Below, one piece after another: positions 35,154 to 47,205 of a DNA stretch of 64,000 nucleotides. Under the pieces are notes generated by a model. That model ran no database searches. It had not been told where the DNA came from and saw only the letters and a list, made by a program, of their open reading frames with translations. Position numbers and translations under genes: made by a program. The stretch is from Cymbidium sinense. Its lineage: Eukaryota; Streptophyta; Magnoliopsida; Asparagales; Orchidaceae. The stretch is taken from positions 61,597,436 through 61,661,435 of the forward strand of contig CM038232.1 of NCBI GenBank assembly GCA_021442155.1. The letters run 5' to 3'. Every line of letters starts with the position of its first letter. Position 1 is the first letter of the stretch.

Positions 35154-38100
35154 GTTTCATTTTATTTGATTTAGTTTATCATTTAGTTTATTGAATTCAT
35201 GTTCATTTGATTTGGTTTAAATTATGTTAACTTAAGGCACTTAGGTTAATGTTCTAATCCATTCTTAATTTTTATTGATTATGGATTAAGATTTCATTAA
35301 TTGGTTTGATCATGAGTTCATTAACCTTAGGGTTTAATTAAACTTAATATTTCATTATTAGTTTCATTAACCTTTAAGTACGAAAGTAATTCAATTCATT
35401 AATTTAGACTATTGAGGAGTCATCCTTGATTGTTCTGATGTTAATGAGGATTATTTCAAGTAACTTTATGAATTTTATGATTTTTAGAATTTTTTAAATT
35501 TATTATTTGATTTATATTGACCTACAGATTTGGAAATTCAACAATTCCCAATCCAAAGGTCAATTATTTTTGAAATTTTATGGTAAGTGGATTCCTTGCT
35601 AATTTAATATTTTCAAAGTTTCATTTTAATCAGATGCATAATTAGGGTGTAATTAGGGTTTTAATTTTTTTCATTAAAACTTAAATTAAGCCTAATTTAA
35701 TAAGGATTATTTGGGGATTTTACTTTTTCTTGATTCCTCTCTGAAGGATGCTTCCATAGAGGGTTTCTTCATAACTTTTGTAAAATTTAGTTGATTTATT
35801 ATGATTTATTTAATTTCAAGTTAATTATTTAAATGATTAAATTAACTTAATTATTAAATTAAGTCATTTTGTGATTTATCATGTTTTAATGGATTTCATT
35901 AGAATTTTTAAGTTCATTAGGGTTTATTATTTCAATTTAATTTAATTTAATTTATTTTTATGACTCATCTTATTCAATTTTAATTTATTTAATTAAAATA
36001 GAAGTTAAGTATTAAAATTTAATATTTCTTGAATTACATTGCAATAATTCATGAAACTTTTTTCTAAGGTGTGTTTTAACCTCAATTTTAGTTTCTCAAA
36101 GTTTCATTTGAATTGGATTAATAATTTGTGATTAATTTGAGTTTAATTGAATTCATTTAATGTCAAATTTATCCAAAATTAATTGAGGATTTTGGGTTTA
36201 ATGGATTCTACTCACTGAGATGAATCCATTGAGCCCAAGTTTGCATTTTTTTGAATTTCTATTTTATTTTTTATGAATTTTTAAACCTTTTGGCATTTTT
36301 AATACATTTTTAGTTATTTAAAATGAGATTTATCGTTTAAAATGACGGTGCCGATGTGACACCCATGCCACGTGGCATGGTGCCACTAAGCCACGTGAAT
36401 TCTGTGTGGTGGCCATGTTAAAAGTGGTGCTATGTGAGATGGATCTTGATAGTTTGATCTAGGATTAGATATTCCTGATTCATTCTACGGTTTCCTTAAG
36501 GGGATTAATCAGATCATGAGGCTAAATTCGACTGTCCTTTTCAAATAGAAGGAACAGACAGTGGAGATCATTTCTCGAGCATCTCTAGCCAAAGACAAAC
36601 ATCGTCCATCAAATTCGATGAATTTATGGCAATCCAAGGCTAAGTTTGACATAATTTTGATTGCAAAATGATCAAGGATCAATTTGTGATCGATCTATAT
36701 GGTTGACCCCATAGGGATCAAAATCGTTCCACAAATGACCAAAATTGAATGTTATAGATGTTGGTGGTGAGGCATACCTCAACTTTGACAATCTCTGAAG
36801 GTGGGATCAACTCAAACACCTTTGCCTCAATGTGACAAAGTCATGGACATGATTTCGTGGCTTACCTCCCTGCCAAATGCCTTGTAGACAAACGTGCGGC
36901 CAATTTTCATCTGGTTTGGCCGTACTCTAGCTAGCCGACTGCAAGGGATCATGGTGAAGGTTCGTTTGAGATTGTCTCGACCTCTAGAATGTGTTAGAAT
37001 GTTTAATTTTAGGTGAAATACTCCCCTTAGTGTTTTTCCATTAAAGGTCAAATGGTGGCCATTGAATTTGGTCGAATCCAAGCTTGTTAGTGACGAGAGG
37101 TCAAGGGGATGTTTCCTTTTCTCTTCTCCTCCTTTTGTGGATGTTTTGGGATAAAAAGTGGGAGAGTAAAGGCTCTCCCTCCACTCCTTCCATACATGAT
37201 CGAGAGCCATCTATGTGAGCTTTAGGGTGGCAGATTTTGACCATTGATGGCAAGAGGGTCGGCCAGAGGGTGGATTTAGTCCCCCTTGGCCTTATGAGCA
37301 TATTTGGATCAGAGGTTTGAGGGGAGGAAGCTAATTCCTCCCTTAGCCAAGAACTTGGCTTCTCTTTGCTTTCTCCCTTACCTCTCTTACTTTCCTGCAT
37401 GCAAGAAGACAATTCCATCTTTGCTTGAGGGTTGGTCAATTAATTCCAAGCCTTGGAACCATCCTCCAAGAGGTGCTCAAAGCTGGCTTGGATAAAATCG
37501 AAATTATTTTTTTATGATGGGAGGAGGAAGAATCTACCAAGTATCTTTACTTGGTCAAAACTTCCACTGATCTCCATTTTGGCTCCACTTATGGCTTTTA
37601 GCATCATCATCACAATCTTTAGGCTAGTGTGTGGCTGCCCAAATCAAATTTGATGTGAGTTTGAGGTAAAATCAAAATCCATTTAAATTGGATTGGAAAT
37701 TTGAACCCAATTCAAGAATTTAGATTTGAAGTGTTTTAGTTTTGATTCAATTCATTGAATTTTGGATTCAATCATTTTTAATTTATGATTTAACATATTT
37801 TGATTTGATTAATTCATTTAGATTTGAATTAATTTTGGGTTTCATTTCATTTCAACCTATTTAGGCCTAAATGGGTTACACTTGATTTCAATTGAGTTTA
37901 AATGCCCCATTTGACTCAATTGGATTTTGTTTAGACTCCAATCATACTTGATCACATGTTTCAGATGATTTCAAGTGGTTAATTTGATTTGATTTGATTT
38001 TCATTTCAATTTGAACCCATTTGACCCAAAGTGGATTCCAATGGGTTAAGCTTGGCTTCATTTGGGTCAAATGCCCAATTTGACCAAATTAGACCCATTG

Positions 38101-38548
38101 ATGGATTTGATTATGTTTGATTATCATTTCCAAATAATTTTGAGTAATCAAATTGAGTTGATTTCAATTAATTTTAGTTTGAACCCAATATGACCCATTT
38201 AGGTTCATTTAGATTAAGTGGTCTAATTAACCTAAGTAAGACATAAATAAATTTAAATTTCCTTTCGTTCATGATGGGTTGACTAGATTTGATTTTGATT
38301 TGGATTTATTCATTTGATTTAATTTGAATTTATTTTTATTTATTTGGATTTTTTTTATTTAATCCAAATTCAAAAATTGGGTTGAGTCTACCTAAGTTCA
38401 TTAGGTTAGATCAAACCCAAGGAAGATGCACTGGGTTACTAGATGTAGTGTCCTAAGCTCTTTAATTAGGAGGATCATAATCTAAGATTAGGTATCCTAG
38501 TTATTGATTTCAGAAGTGATGTTAACCTCATCTAAAAATGAGGTCAAC
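35154..38548 (-). mobile_element. LTR 'F', first ~3.4 kb, minus strand
   Basis: Read from 38,548 downward: TGTTGACCTCATTTTTAG start with CCTCAT/ATGAGG hairpin, 'ccttgggtttgatctaacc' block (38,400), tract rich in GGTCAA/TTGACC variants (about 37,840-38,230), the block corresponding to 'tactcctcccc' and the 'acaggg' region (36,780-37,500), GCCACGTGGC (36,367-36,376), then AT-rich sequence to 35,154 where the LINE end lies. It differs noticeably from LTRs A-E and H, so it is an older copy or another subfamily. The ORFs at 36,827-37,653 lie within it and overlap on both strands; I recognise none. Confidence 0.65.
36367..36376. promoter_or_regulatory. G-box palindrome GCCACGTGGC in LTR F
   Basis: CACGTG is the G-box core bound by plant bZIP and bHLH factors; a second CACGTG lies at 36,392-36,397. 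The same LTR block has CACGTG at 3,633-3,638 and twice in the 3' LTR (63,202-63,207 and 63,230-63,235), while LTRs A, B and H have CACATGG instead. Confidence 0.4.
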
Positions 38549-39891
38549 ACTAATGAGTTATGCTTAAAAGAAAATAGCACTTTCAAGAAAACTCATTTAA
38601 CTTAAATTTTTTATTTTAAGAGACCCCTTTATTAAGCACAACCTCGTGTAGAAAAAAATACTAATTTAATAAATATTTTTTACAATCTTGTGTACCAGCA
38701 TATCATCTAAACATTTATCCTAAACAAGTATACCATAAAATAACAAAATTAATAAATCACAAATAAGCACTGGCCTACCTAAGCATAAGATCAGTGACAT
38801 ATCAATCCAAAGTGTCTACGAAGGATAGTGCGGTGTGACATAGCCAGACCTTTGGATTTTAAGTTGCATATTGAATGAAGGGTTTAATTTATTAACATGA
38901 TGTGATTCTAATCTAAGTAATTAATAGCTTTTAAAAAGTTCCTTTTTTATATTATAAATTTAATTTTGGTTAACTTTAGTTTAATGTTTTAAGAGTATAA
39001 AAAGTTATGGATTCCGCTTGAGGAAAAATCTATTCTTCTCCAACAACCTACCTAGAAGTTAAATCTATGAGGTGGATTTTATGACTTTTAATCATTTTAA
39101 TGGAGTGTTATATTTTAATTAAATCTTAGATTTAAATTATGCTTAAATGAGGTAATGATCACGTGAAAGAGATCTTAGGATTAATAGGTGTAACCTATGA
39201 TTCTCCATATGGAATTTGTCCCATCCTCTTTATCACTTTAGTATTTCATTCAAAATATTATTATTTTATTCAATATTACTAAGAAAATACTTGGTTTAAT
39301 TTACATATCACTTATAAAGATTTCAGTCATTCATGTATGCATATATCATTCATGATTTATACTTCATATTATTTTTTATTAAGGATTTTAATAACTAATG
39401 CATACATACATGTCAACCTACATGAATATGCACGCATTATGGGATGAAATTAATGATTCACATATATGGGTATGCACACACATATGCTTTTAAAAGTTTA
39501 TGCCATTGTTAAACTAGAAATGTGAGGTCAAAACCACTTTCAAACCAATAGCCTTATGAACTTAGGTTTCTAGACTATATACTTATTAGACATGTATATG
39601 TATGTATAAACATGCATGTAGATAAGATTATTTATTTAATAATTTTATTAACAACAAATTTTAAAGATAATATGACTTATATATGCATATATCTCCATAA
39701 TCTCTTAAAGTGATTCATTTTAAGAGAGAAATATAGCAACACGTAACCGACCTCCTTGACCAGATCTACACCCCCAGTGTCAAAACCATATACTTTGAAG
39801 TGTTGATGATAAGAATGATTGATATACTTTGATTATCTTTATTAATTAAAGTTCATAAATACATATATAAATTGCATAGGAATTTACTAGT
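38549..39891. other. AT-rich segment between head-to-head LTR starts
   Basis: No open frame of note. Around 39,510-39,610 a minus-strand match to the LTR sub-repeat ('gccattgtt...tgaggt...aatagccttatgaacttag...tagactatatactt') is visible, so part of this is probably an old minus-strand LTR fragment. The block at 38,800-38,870 and the stretch 39,715-39,800 match nothing else that I could find here. Confidence 0.4.
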
Positions 39892-40155
39892 GATAATAGT
39901 GTTCACCTCATTTTTGGATGAGGATAATATAATTTTTGAAATCAATAATTAGGAAACCCAATCTTAGATTAGGAACCTCCTAATTTAGTGCTTAGTCACT
40001 ACATCACCTTCCTTGGGTTTGATCTAACCTAATGGGCTTAGGTGGACTCAACCCAAATTCCAAATTTGGATTAGATCAAATCAAATCTAAATAAATTAAA
40101 ATTAAATCAAATTAAAACAAATGAACGAATCAAAAACTAAAATAAAGTCAAATCT
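39892..40155 (+). mobile_element. LTR 'G', first ~260 bases
   Basis: Starts tgttcacctcatttttgg with a CCTCAT/ATGAGG hairpin and follows the F subtype ('caatctaagattaggaacc', 'ccttccttgggtttgatc', 'ggactcaaccc'). It is the reverse complement of 38,285-38,548, forming an inverted repeat with LTR F. It ends where minus-strand integrase sequence begins. Confidence 0.7.
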
Positions 40156-40611
40156 AGTCAACCCATGGACCAACTATGTTAGTACCAAAACACTAGAATG
40201 ACCAAGGAGCTATAGTTGAGTGTAGAATGTTGACTACTCCATCCACTTGACATTAGTGGCAATGCTTGGCTATGTCCATTCTATCTATGATCATCATTAG
40301 CCAGTAATACCCAAGCCTCTTAATTTTGACCTTCATCTTGGGTCTAGACTAGTGAGCTCCACATAATCTTGAATGCACCTCGGTGATGATTCTACGGGCT
40401 TCGTATTTCCATAAACAGCATAACCATATATGATCAAAGGACCGTCGATATAAGACACCATCAATGAGTGCGTAAGAGAGTACTCTCTACTTGACTTGAT
40501 GGGCTTGAGATTTCTATTAAGATTGTTCTCCTTTGTTTAAGTAATCAATGAAGGGTTGCATCTAAGCTAGCTATTTGACCTTTTTAGCAATGGCATCCTC
40601 CCATGAGATTC
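40156..40611 (-). pseudogene. Integrase fragment, minus strand
   Basis: Matches 56,300-56,690 of the plus-strand element in reverse: a 'VHSRLCGAH' zinc-binding half-site (about 40,340-40,375 on the minus strand), then 'MKVKIKRLGYYW' and sequence running toward the catalytic core. The stop right after GAH is present in both copies (minus TAG at 40,351-40,349; plus TAG at 56,496-56,498). Only the N-terminal third of integrase is here. It sits between the LTR G start and LTR H and supplies the left edge of the plus-strand element. Confidence 0.75.
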
Positions 40612-40839
40612 TTCATGATTCAATCAATCCTTCAATCATTAATCCAAATATAAACATAAACATAAACCACCATTATCAAACCAAATCCAAGTCAACCCAA
40701 GATAAGCCCATGTCGACCCTTTTGACTTAAAAATTATCATATGAACCAAAACCCACTTGGCTCCAAACCAATTACAATTGGGTTTATATTTCAATCTAGG
40801 CTCATAGTTCAACTAAACAATTGAATGACCCCAAGACTC

Positions 40840-41660
40840 TTTTAGGTTCACTTGACCTAAAGTGATCTAAAAGACCTTTTTGAGTCAAGTTCTAATCCAA
40901 CCCAAATTAGATTGAACTAAGCCAATCTAAACCACAATCATGATCAACAATCATCATGGGGTGATCAACCATCTTGAATTGGATCAAACCAAGTCAAACC
41001 TAGCCTTTAACTAAGTCAACATTTAGCCCAAATGAAACCCAAATTAGCCAAAACCCATCATATGCCAAATTGATTGAAACCTTTAACTCAAACCCATTCA
41101 GAATCAATGATTGAACATGACCAAACCATCATTGAGCCAAACCAAGCCTAATTGGCCACTAGACCTAAGTTGACCCAAATTGGCCTAAAAGGCTAAAATA
41201 GGTCAAATCATGATTTAAGCCAAACTGATTGCAACCAATGGCTCAAGTTCATTCCAATTCACTTATTGAACTTAACCAAAGTCATAATTGAGCCCAAGTT
41301 GACCAATTGGCCAACTTGACCCAACCTAACCCAAATTGACCTAAAAGGTCAAATTGACCAAAATTAAAATTAATTCAAAATTAAATCAAACTAAAGCCTA
41401 CAATCATTTTCAATCAACCAATTGAACTTAACTCAACACCTAACCCAACCCAATTTGGTCAAATTGGTCAAACTGGTCAACTTGACCAATTTGACACTTT
41501 TGAATCCAAATGAGTCAAATCCAAACCTAGGCCAAACCAATCCAAATTAATTGAACCAAAACATCATAAATCATCATATGAACCTAACCCAAGCCTTGGG
41601 TTGACTCAATTTGACCAATTGGTCAACCCAACCCAACCTAGCCCAAATGAAACCCATTTT
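40840..41660. repeat. TTGACC/GGTCAA-rich tract in 5' LTR
   Basis: About a dozen TTGACC or GGTCAA hexamers fall between 41,295 and 41,630, including the 16-base palindrome TTGACCAATTGGTCAA at 41,611-41,626. A random sequence would give roughly one per 2 kb counting both strands. Confidence 0.65.
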
Positions 41661-42499
41661 ACCAATCCAAGCCAAACGACTAAAATCCTACTTATGGAAT
41701 CTTTTGGGCTGATCTAACTCAACTGAAACTCACCCTAGGTCAGCCTAAGACCTCCCCAAAAGCAAAGTGGGTCCCACCCAAAGGGATTAGCCATCAAACC
41801 ATGAGATTTAAACTTCAAAACCAATGGATCCAAGCTAAAGTCAACTCTTCCATCCCCATCCTCAAGCACCCCATGAACCTCTCCACCCAGCACCTAACCA
41901 CTCTAGGTTGGCCAAGGACCTTTGGGAGGTGAGTTGACTCACCTCCAACCTAAACCGAGCACCCATTAGATCCAAGCTTTGCAAACCTTGCTTAATAGAT
42001 CTATGGTAGCCTCCCATCATTCCTCCCATCTCTGGCATGCCACCATGACTTGATGGAGACAAGTCTGATAGCCGGACGGGGGCCAGTTAGTGCAAAACAT
42101 GCACACAGGGCTATCCATCCTTCCCTGTGAATTGTGTGGTATACCCCCTCAATTTGAGCACGATTTCAAAGGCATTCAAGAGCTTTGAGTTTAAGAAGCA
42201 TTTTTGAAACCTTAGAGAATGATTCCAAGCCTTTTCGAGCAATGCAAAATCCATATTTTCCATTCCCGTGCAAGGCCAAAATAGGGGAGGGCAATCTCGA
42301 TCCATACTCCCTCATTTCGTAATCAAACCCAAATTCCTTTTAGCCACACCATCACCATACCTAGTCGAGCACAAATAAACCATTTCCAAAGCTTCCAAGC
42401 CACGAGATGAGTGAGTTCAATCAAGACGAAATGCCAAAGGAGGGGAGCTTGGTCCATAAAGCATTCCACATCAAATCAAGTCTGGACTTTTTCAATGGG

Positions 42500-42522
42500 G
42501 CCTCGCCTCAACTAGGCGAAGC
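42500..42522 (+). repeat. LTR hairpin in 5' LTR
   Basis: GCCTCGCCT, loop caact, AGGCGAAGC: eight of nine pairs. Compared with 28,394 it has the compensated pair change T-A to C-G next to the loop end of the stem. Confidence 0.65.
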
Positions 42523-44744
42523 TACCTTCGGCATTACACCATCAGACATTAGCTCCAGTGAGGTAATTACATAAATGGAGCCTTGTATAGAAAAGTGGAG
42601 TAGTCTTTTATGAAGTAAATTCAAAATTCATGAATTTTTGATAGTTGGATGTGAGCGTCTCCCTTCCTTGAAGGTGTGGGAAGAATTTGAAAATAATCTA
42701 AGCTCGAGTGAGCTCAGATTGAACGAGGGAAGATGGACAACATCTATCTTTTGTCCCTCGCAAATGGGATAAATCATGAGTTGTCCATCCCTCGTGATTG
42801 GAATAAACGGCTCTGATTAAATCCCGTGATAGATCCTTTGATTCCTTTCCTAAACTATTGGTCGAATTATGGTGATCTTGATCGATCAGGTAGAGAAAGC
42901 ATGTTCCATAAGAGTGGGATGTGACTACTTAAATTGCCAATCCCATCGTGCCATATGGAAAGCATGCCGCGTCAGCCACCACATGGCTTGACATGATTAA
43001 GGCTTTAATTAGGGCTAATTAATTGGTTTTAATCCTTAAAATTCCTAAGATCATAACTAATTGTAGAAAATCTAAACAATACAAACATAGGCTCATTTTG
43101 AAGATATTTTAGAGTAGAATCTATGAAAATTATTATTAATTAGTTTTGAATAGTGATTTTAGCTTAATTAAAATTTTATCAAAAATATAATTAGCTTAAT
43201 TACACCTTATTTAAAGACTCAATTAATCTCAACTTTTTTGTTGATGTTTAGGGGGATGACCTCTGGCTCCCCTATTTTTCTAGGATTTTATTGATTACTT
43301 AATTAGGAAAATCACTTGATTAAGCCCTAATCACCATCTTAATCTAATTAATCATAATTAATGAATCAACAATAACTTTATTAATCATTTAAACATAATT
43401 ACCTCTGTTGAACAGTAAGATAACTTAGGGGATGTAATTAGGGATGTTTTTCCTAAATTATTTCCTATGTTTTATTTTCATTTAATAACCAAATTAATTA
43501 ATGGTTGATGGAATGATTAATTGATTAATTAAGTGACTAATCTTTAAGATAAGGGAAACATAATCTAATTGAATGTTTAAATGATTTAGGGATTAGGATT
43601 GGGGCTTTACTTTTGATCCTTTCCCCTAAGTTAATTTTATCATTCAAATTAAAACATAACCAAAGTGTTTAATCAATTAATTAAATGCTTAATAAAATTA
43701 AAATTGAAAATCAATTCATCCACACCTAAGAAACCTTTAATTGATCTTGGGTAGCTCTTTGGGTGTTCAATAACCCAAGGTGAGAGATAATGAAATTATG
43801 GTTGGCTCACATGTGTGAGAAAATCATTAAAGTAATTAAGTGAGATCCCTTAAGCTTAATTAACTATTAATCATAAGCCAACTGCATTAAGTCCCTTTCA
43901 TTTCTTAGGACCATTGGAAATTTACTTTTCATATGGTTTCATATCATATTGGCATATTATTAATTAGCTAATTAACTTAAGGTGATATAGGTAAGGGTTA
44001 ATTAATTTACTTAATTCATACATTATCCTAATTAAAACATAAAATCATCTTAAATATTCTTCATTAAACCAAATTAATTCACACATGGGGAATTAGGTTA
44101 GGATTAGCAAACCTCTTTCATATTTCCTAAATAAAATCCAACTCAAAGTTTAAAATGTCGTTAAAAAATTTTGGTTTATTTTAAATATCCTTATTTAATG
44201 TGATTGTCCTTAGGAATTAATTGGGATGAATGAAATCAAGTGCTTAAATTCCTTTATTTTTTTTCCAATCATGGTAAATATTGCTTACCATATGAAATCA
44301 TGCATTCATTTATTTTAAAATTAATTAAATGAAATGGTTTCTTTTATGTCAAATTGCATGTGTTGACTTAAATTAAATAGGTGTGGCTATTGTCACTATT
44401 AAATCAAAAAAAACTATTTCCAAAAGCCTATGAATCAATTATTATAAATGAAGTGATGTTAATTACAAGTATCTATAAACTTGCATGAGATGATACTTTA
44501 AAATATGCAATATGAAGTTCTCTTTCCTTATCCTACATGGATTCACATAGGATTTGCAAGTGTATAGTTCATTTGAAAAGAACACAACATTTGCCTAAAT
44601 CTATTCCTATGCATCTCTATGTTAAGACTTAGGAAGAATTTCATATCACATATGAAAATCATACAATCAAATCAAACATACTTTTTTACATGATTCCTTA
44701 TTCTTGTGGTTCTTTTTATACATTCATATGTATTTAAGAAAAGT

Positions 44745-45085
44745 AGTATATTAGTTTGGACATCCCAAGGTTATGAGGCTTTAAGTAGCCCTAAGTTGGT
44801 CTTGTACCTTATGCCCTTGGTGTAGAAAATAATGGCACCGTACTCACTTAAAACTCTTATACATATGCATGTATGATGTGGTCAATGAATAAGAATAAAA
44901 AATCAAATAAATCAAACACAAATTTTTGCATGGATTTTTTCTATCCTTATAGTTGTTCATACATCTACATATATCTAAGAAAAGTGGTATATTAGAAATA
45001 GGAGAAGGAGGTTTTAAAATTTAAGTTGGTTTTGTACCTTATGCCCCTGGTGTAGAAAATAATGCAACGTACTCACTTAAAATTT
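44745..45085 (+). repeat. Two LTR sub-repeats in 5' LTR
   Basis: 'tagtttggacatcccaagg...ctttaagtagccctaag' at 44,752 and a more decayed copy at 44,990, both followed by 'tggt-ttgtaccttatgccc' and 'tggtgtagaaaataatg'. Period about 240 bases, as in LTR B. Confidence 0.7.
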
Positions 45086-46635
45086 TTATACTTGTGAATG
45101 TGTATCTAGCTAATGGATGAAAAATTCCTCTTTTCTATTTAATAAGTCATGCATTCATAATTCAATCAAATTTGATGTTTTATTCTTTTGTAATAGCTTT
45201 ATAATATTATTTGATGTTTTATTTTGCTTGTGCATTAGAAATAGCATGTCTTCTCATAGTTTCTTTATGATTGGTGATTATTGTGTGGCCTGGATGTGAT
45301 TAGGCTCTTAGGATAAAAATAAATTTTCTATCCCACTAACAGCTCATAACTAAAATTTTAAAATAATTCATAACCTCACATAAAAGCCTAGGCATTAAAT
45401 CAAGATAAAAAAATATTTAGCAACCTCTTAGCTAGATGATTGTATGTATAATATCATGGATGTCATATTCTTCCACTCTTATTAAGAGAGGGCTTCCATC
45501 TTTGCCAAAGAATAAAGGCATAACCTGTAAGAGCCTTTGATGGAAAGACACCTCTTTCTCTTTTGATTTTTCCCATAATCAATTTCACATGCATTTAGGC
45601 ATACAAAATCCTATAGCCTTTGTCAAAATAATAAGTCCTAAGATCAAATAAAACTTGATAAAATTTTTATTAGATTAAGTCATTATTCATACCCCTCATG
45701 CTCTAGGCTCTTAGGAAGTGGATTTAAGGACTTAGTTTCTCTTCTAAATAAATAACAGCTTAACTATCTTGCAAAGCATATGACTTGCCTACATAGATTT
45801 AAAGTGTAGGAGGAGTTAACTAGCTTTCACTCCAGGCGGTAATAAGTCCAGCAGTCGGGTGGCTTACTCTCTCTTGTGGAGATAAACCATATACCCACTT
45901 TCGCCTTAGATTTAGGTCATGCTTTGGCCCTCGCCAAAGCTCTCTAAATTTATGATATGAAGTTGTTGTTTCCCTTTGCAGGCTACAAGCATAAATCCTT
46001 ACCTCTTAGGCATTTTCATAATCTTGTATTGTGGAATTATAAGTCCTAGATTTCTAATAAAATTTTAACTCAAATGAATAAATCTCTTCAAATTTAAATA
46101 TATAAAGCCAAACCATATGATAGATTAGAGTTCTCATTAGGTTTCCTTGTATCATGACCACTCTCTACTCATCTCCTTCTATTTCGATAATAACTCTTCC
46201 TTTTTTATCTATCCTACTTGATTTTCTAAAAATATAACAAATTTGTTGATAGGCCTATCTTTGAATTCTTGGGAGACAATAATCACCTACTTTAATCGAG
46301 ATTATTCTTAAAGAACTCAGCTTCTTTAGGATGTAATTAATTATGGAAGCTTGCCTCCATAGGGAATTAACGAACATGGTTTAAATAAGCTCTACTTTGC
46401 TTTCCATCTAAAGTAGCGTAAACATCTTTAGTATATTTGAAGAAACATCATGCCTTAAGAGTACTTATTAGGTGATTAGGTCTGTTATAAGATAGTGACT
46501 TCTATCTCTCGAGATAGTACACTATTCCTTGATGTCATACCCTATCACCTCAATAAGTACATCCTCAGATCTACGTGCTGTCCCCTCACATATACAAACC
46601 CAACACAAACCAAAAATAAACACCATAGATTTTTC

Positions 46636-46653
46636 TGGTGACTCTGCTTGGGA
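46636..46653 (+). other. Primer binding site, tRNA-Arg type
   Basis: TGGTGACTCTGCTTGGGA lies 8-10 bases after the LTR end. Plant Ogre/Tat elements typically carry TGGCGACTC-GCTGGGGA, complementary to the 3' end of tRNA-Arg; this one differs by a few bases, mostly C-to-T type. It fixes the element's orientation and the LTR boundary. Confidence 0.75.
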
Positions 46654-47205
46654 TGGTTCCTTTCTCCATCTCTAGAAGATGATTGTTATCTCCAAGTATC
46701 AATAGTGGACTAGCATTCTATGTGAGCCCAAGACTATCATTCCTTCCATTAGCACTTAACTTATTTCATTCTTAAGCAAAGTTAGCCAACATCCTTTAAG
46801 TTTGAGGGCCTCACTCCGTGTAGGTCTTGAAACCCCTATTGGGTTCCCTAATAGGTGAGATAAGAATTTATCGATGAAGGGGGAGATAAAAAAAATTAAG
46901 AACCTCCTCACCATTAGCTAGGTGAGGCAAAGTTCATCATAAAATTTAAAGAAAATAATTTCTTTCACAAAATGACACTTTCCAAAGCACCTTTCACTAA
47001 ACTCACAAAATCAAAACCCATCCATTTAACAATCTTTATGATTGCTACATGGAGGTTCTTTTCAAAAATACATTCTTAAAAAATAACCATCCCCATTCAA
47101 TATACACAAAATTATTGAATGTGGAATCCTTTTTTCAAATAAATTGACACTTTATCTAACATATTTCACATATGTTGGAGTTGAAGCTTCCCTCTTTTCA
47201 AGGGA
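46654..47205 (+). other. Leader between primer site and hairpin array
   Basis: Non-coding 5' leader. It holds a perfect hairpin CCTCACC-attagcta-GGTGAGG at 46,906-46,927. Nothing else recognisable; no open frame over 60 codons. Confidence 0.5.
46906..46927 (+). repeat. Leader hairpin, perfect 7-bp stem
   Basis: CCTCACC (46,906-46,912), 8-base loop, GGTGAGG (46,921-46,927), about 270 bases downstream of the primer site. Retroelement leaders often hold dimerisation or packaging hairpins; that role here is a guess. Confidence 0.5.

Larger units (their letters stand above)
40612..46627 (+). mobile_element. 5' LTR ('H') of the plus-strand Tat/Ogre element
   Basis: Pairs with the 3' LTR at 60,141 onward: 42,100-42,310 and 62,360-62,570 agree at roughly 86% by my count and share details other LTR copies lack. 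It lacks the first ~730 bases of the LTR (it starts at 'catgattcaatc'). A further ~1.25 kb is deleted near 45,165-45,185, joining the position equivalent to 16,180 with that equivalent to 17,425 of LTR B. That deletion removes the conserved TATAAGGG. Contains the TTGACC tract (40,840-41,660), LTR hairpin (42,500), 'gatgacctctggctcccc' (43,255) and two sub-repeats (44,750; 44,990). It ends 'aaataaacacca(ta)' 8-10 bases before the primer site. ORFs at 41,862-42,305 are chance frames. Confidence 0.8.

Noticed and set aside
36827..37653. Overlapping ORFs on both strands as possible host genes
   Set aside because: They lie within a minus-strand LTR, overlap each other in several frames, and show no domain or codon pattern.
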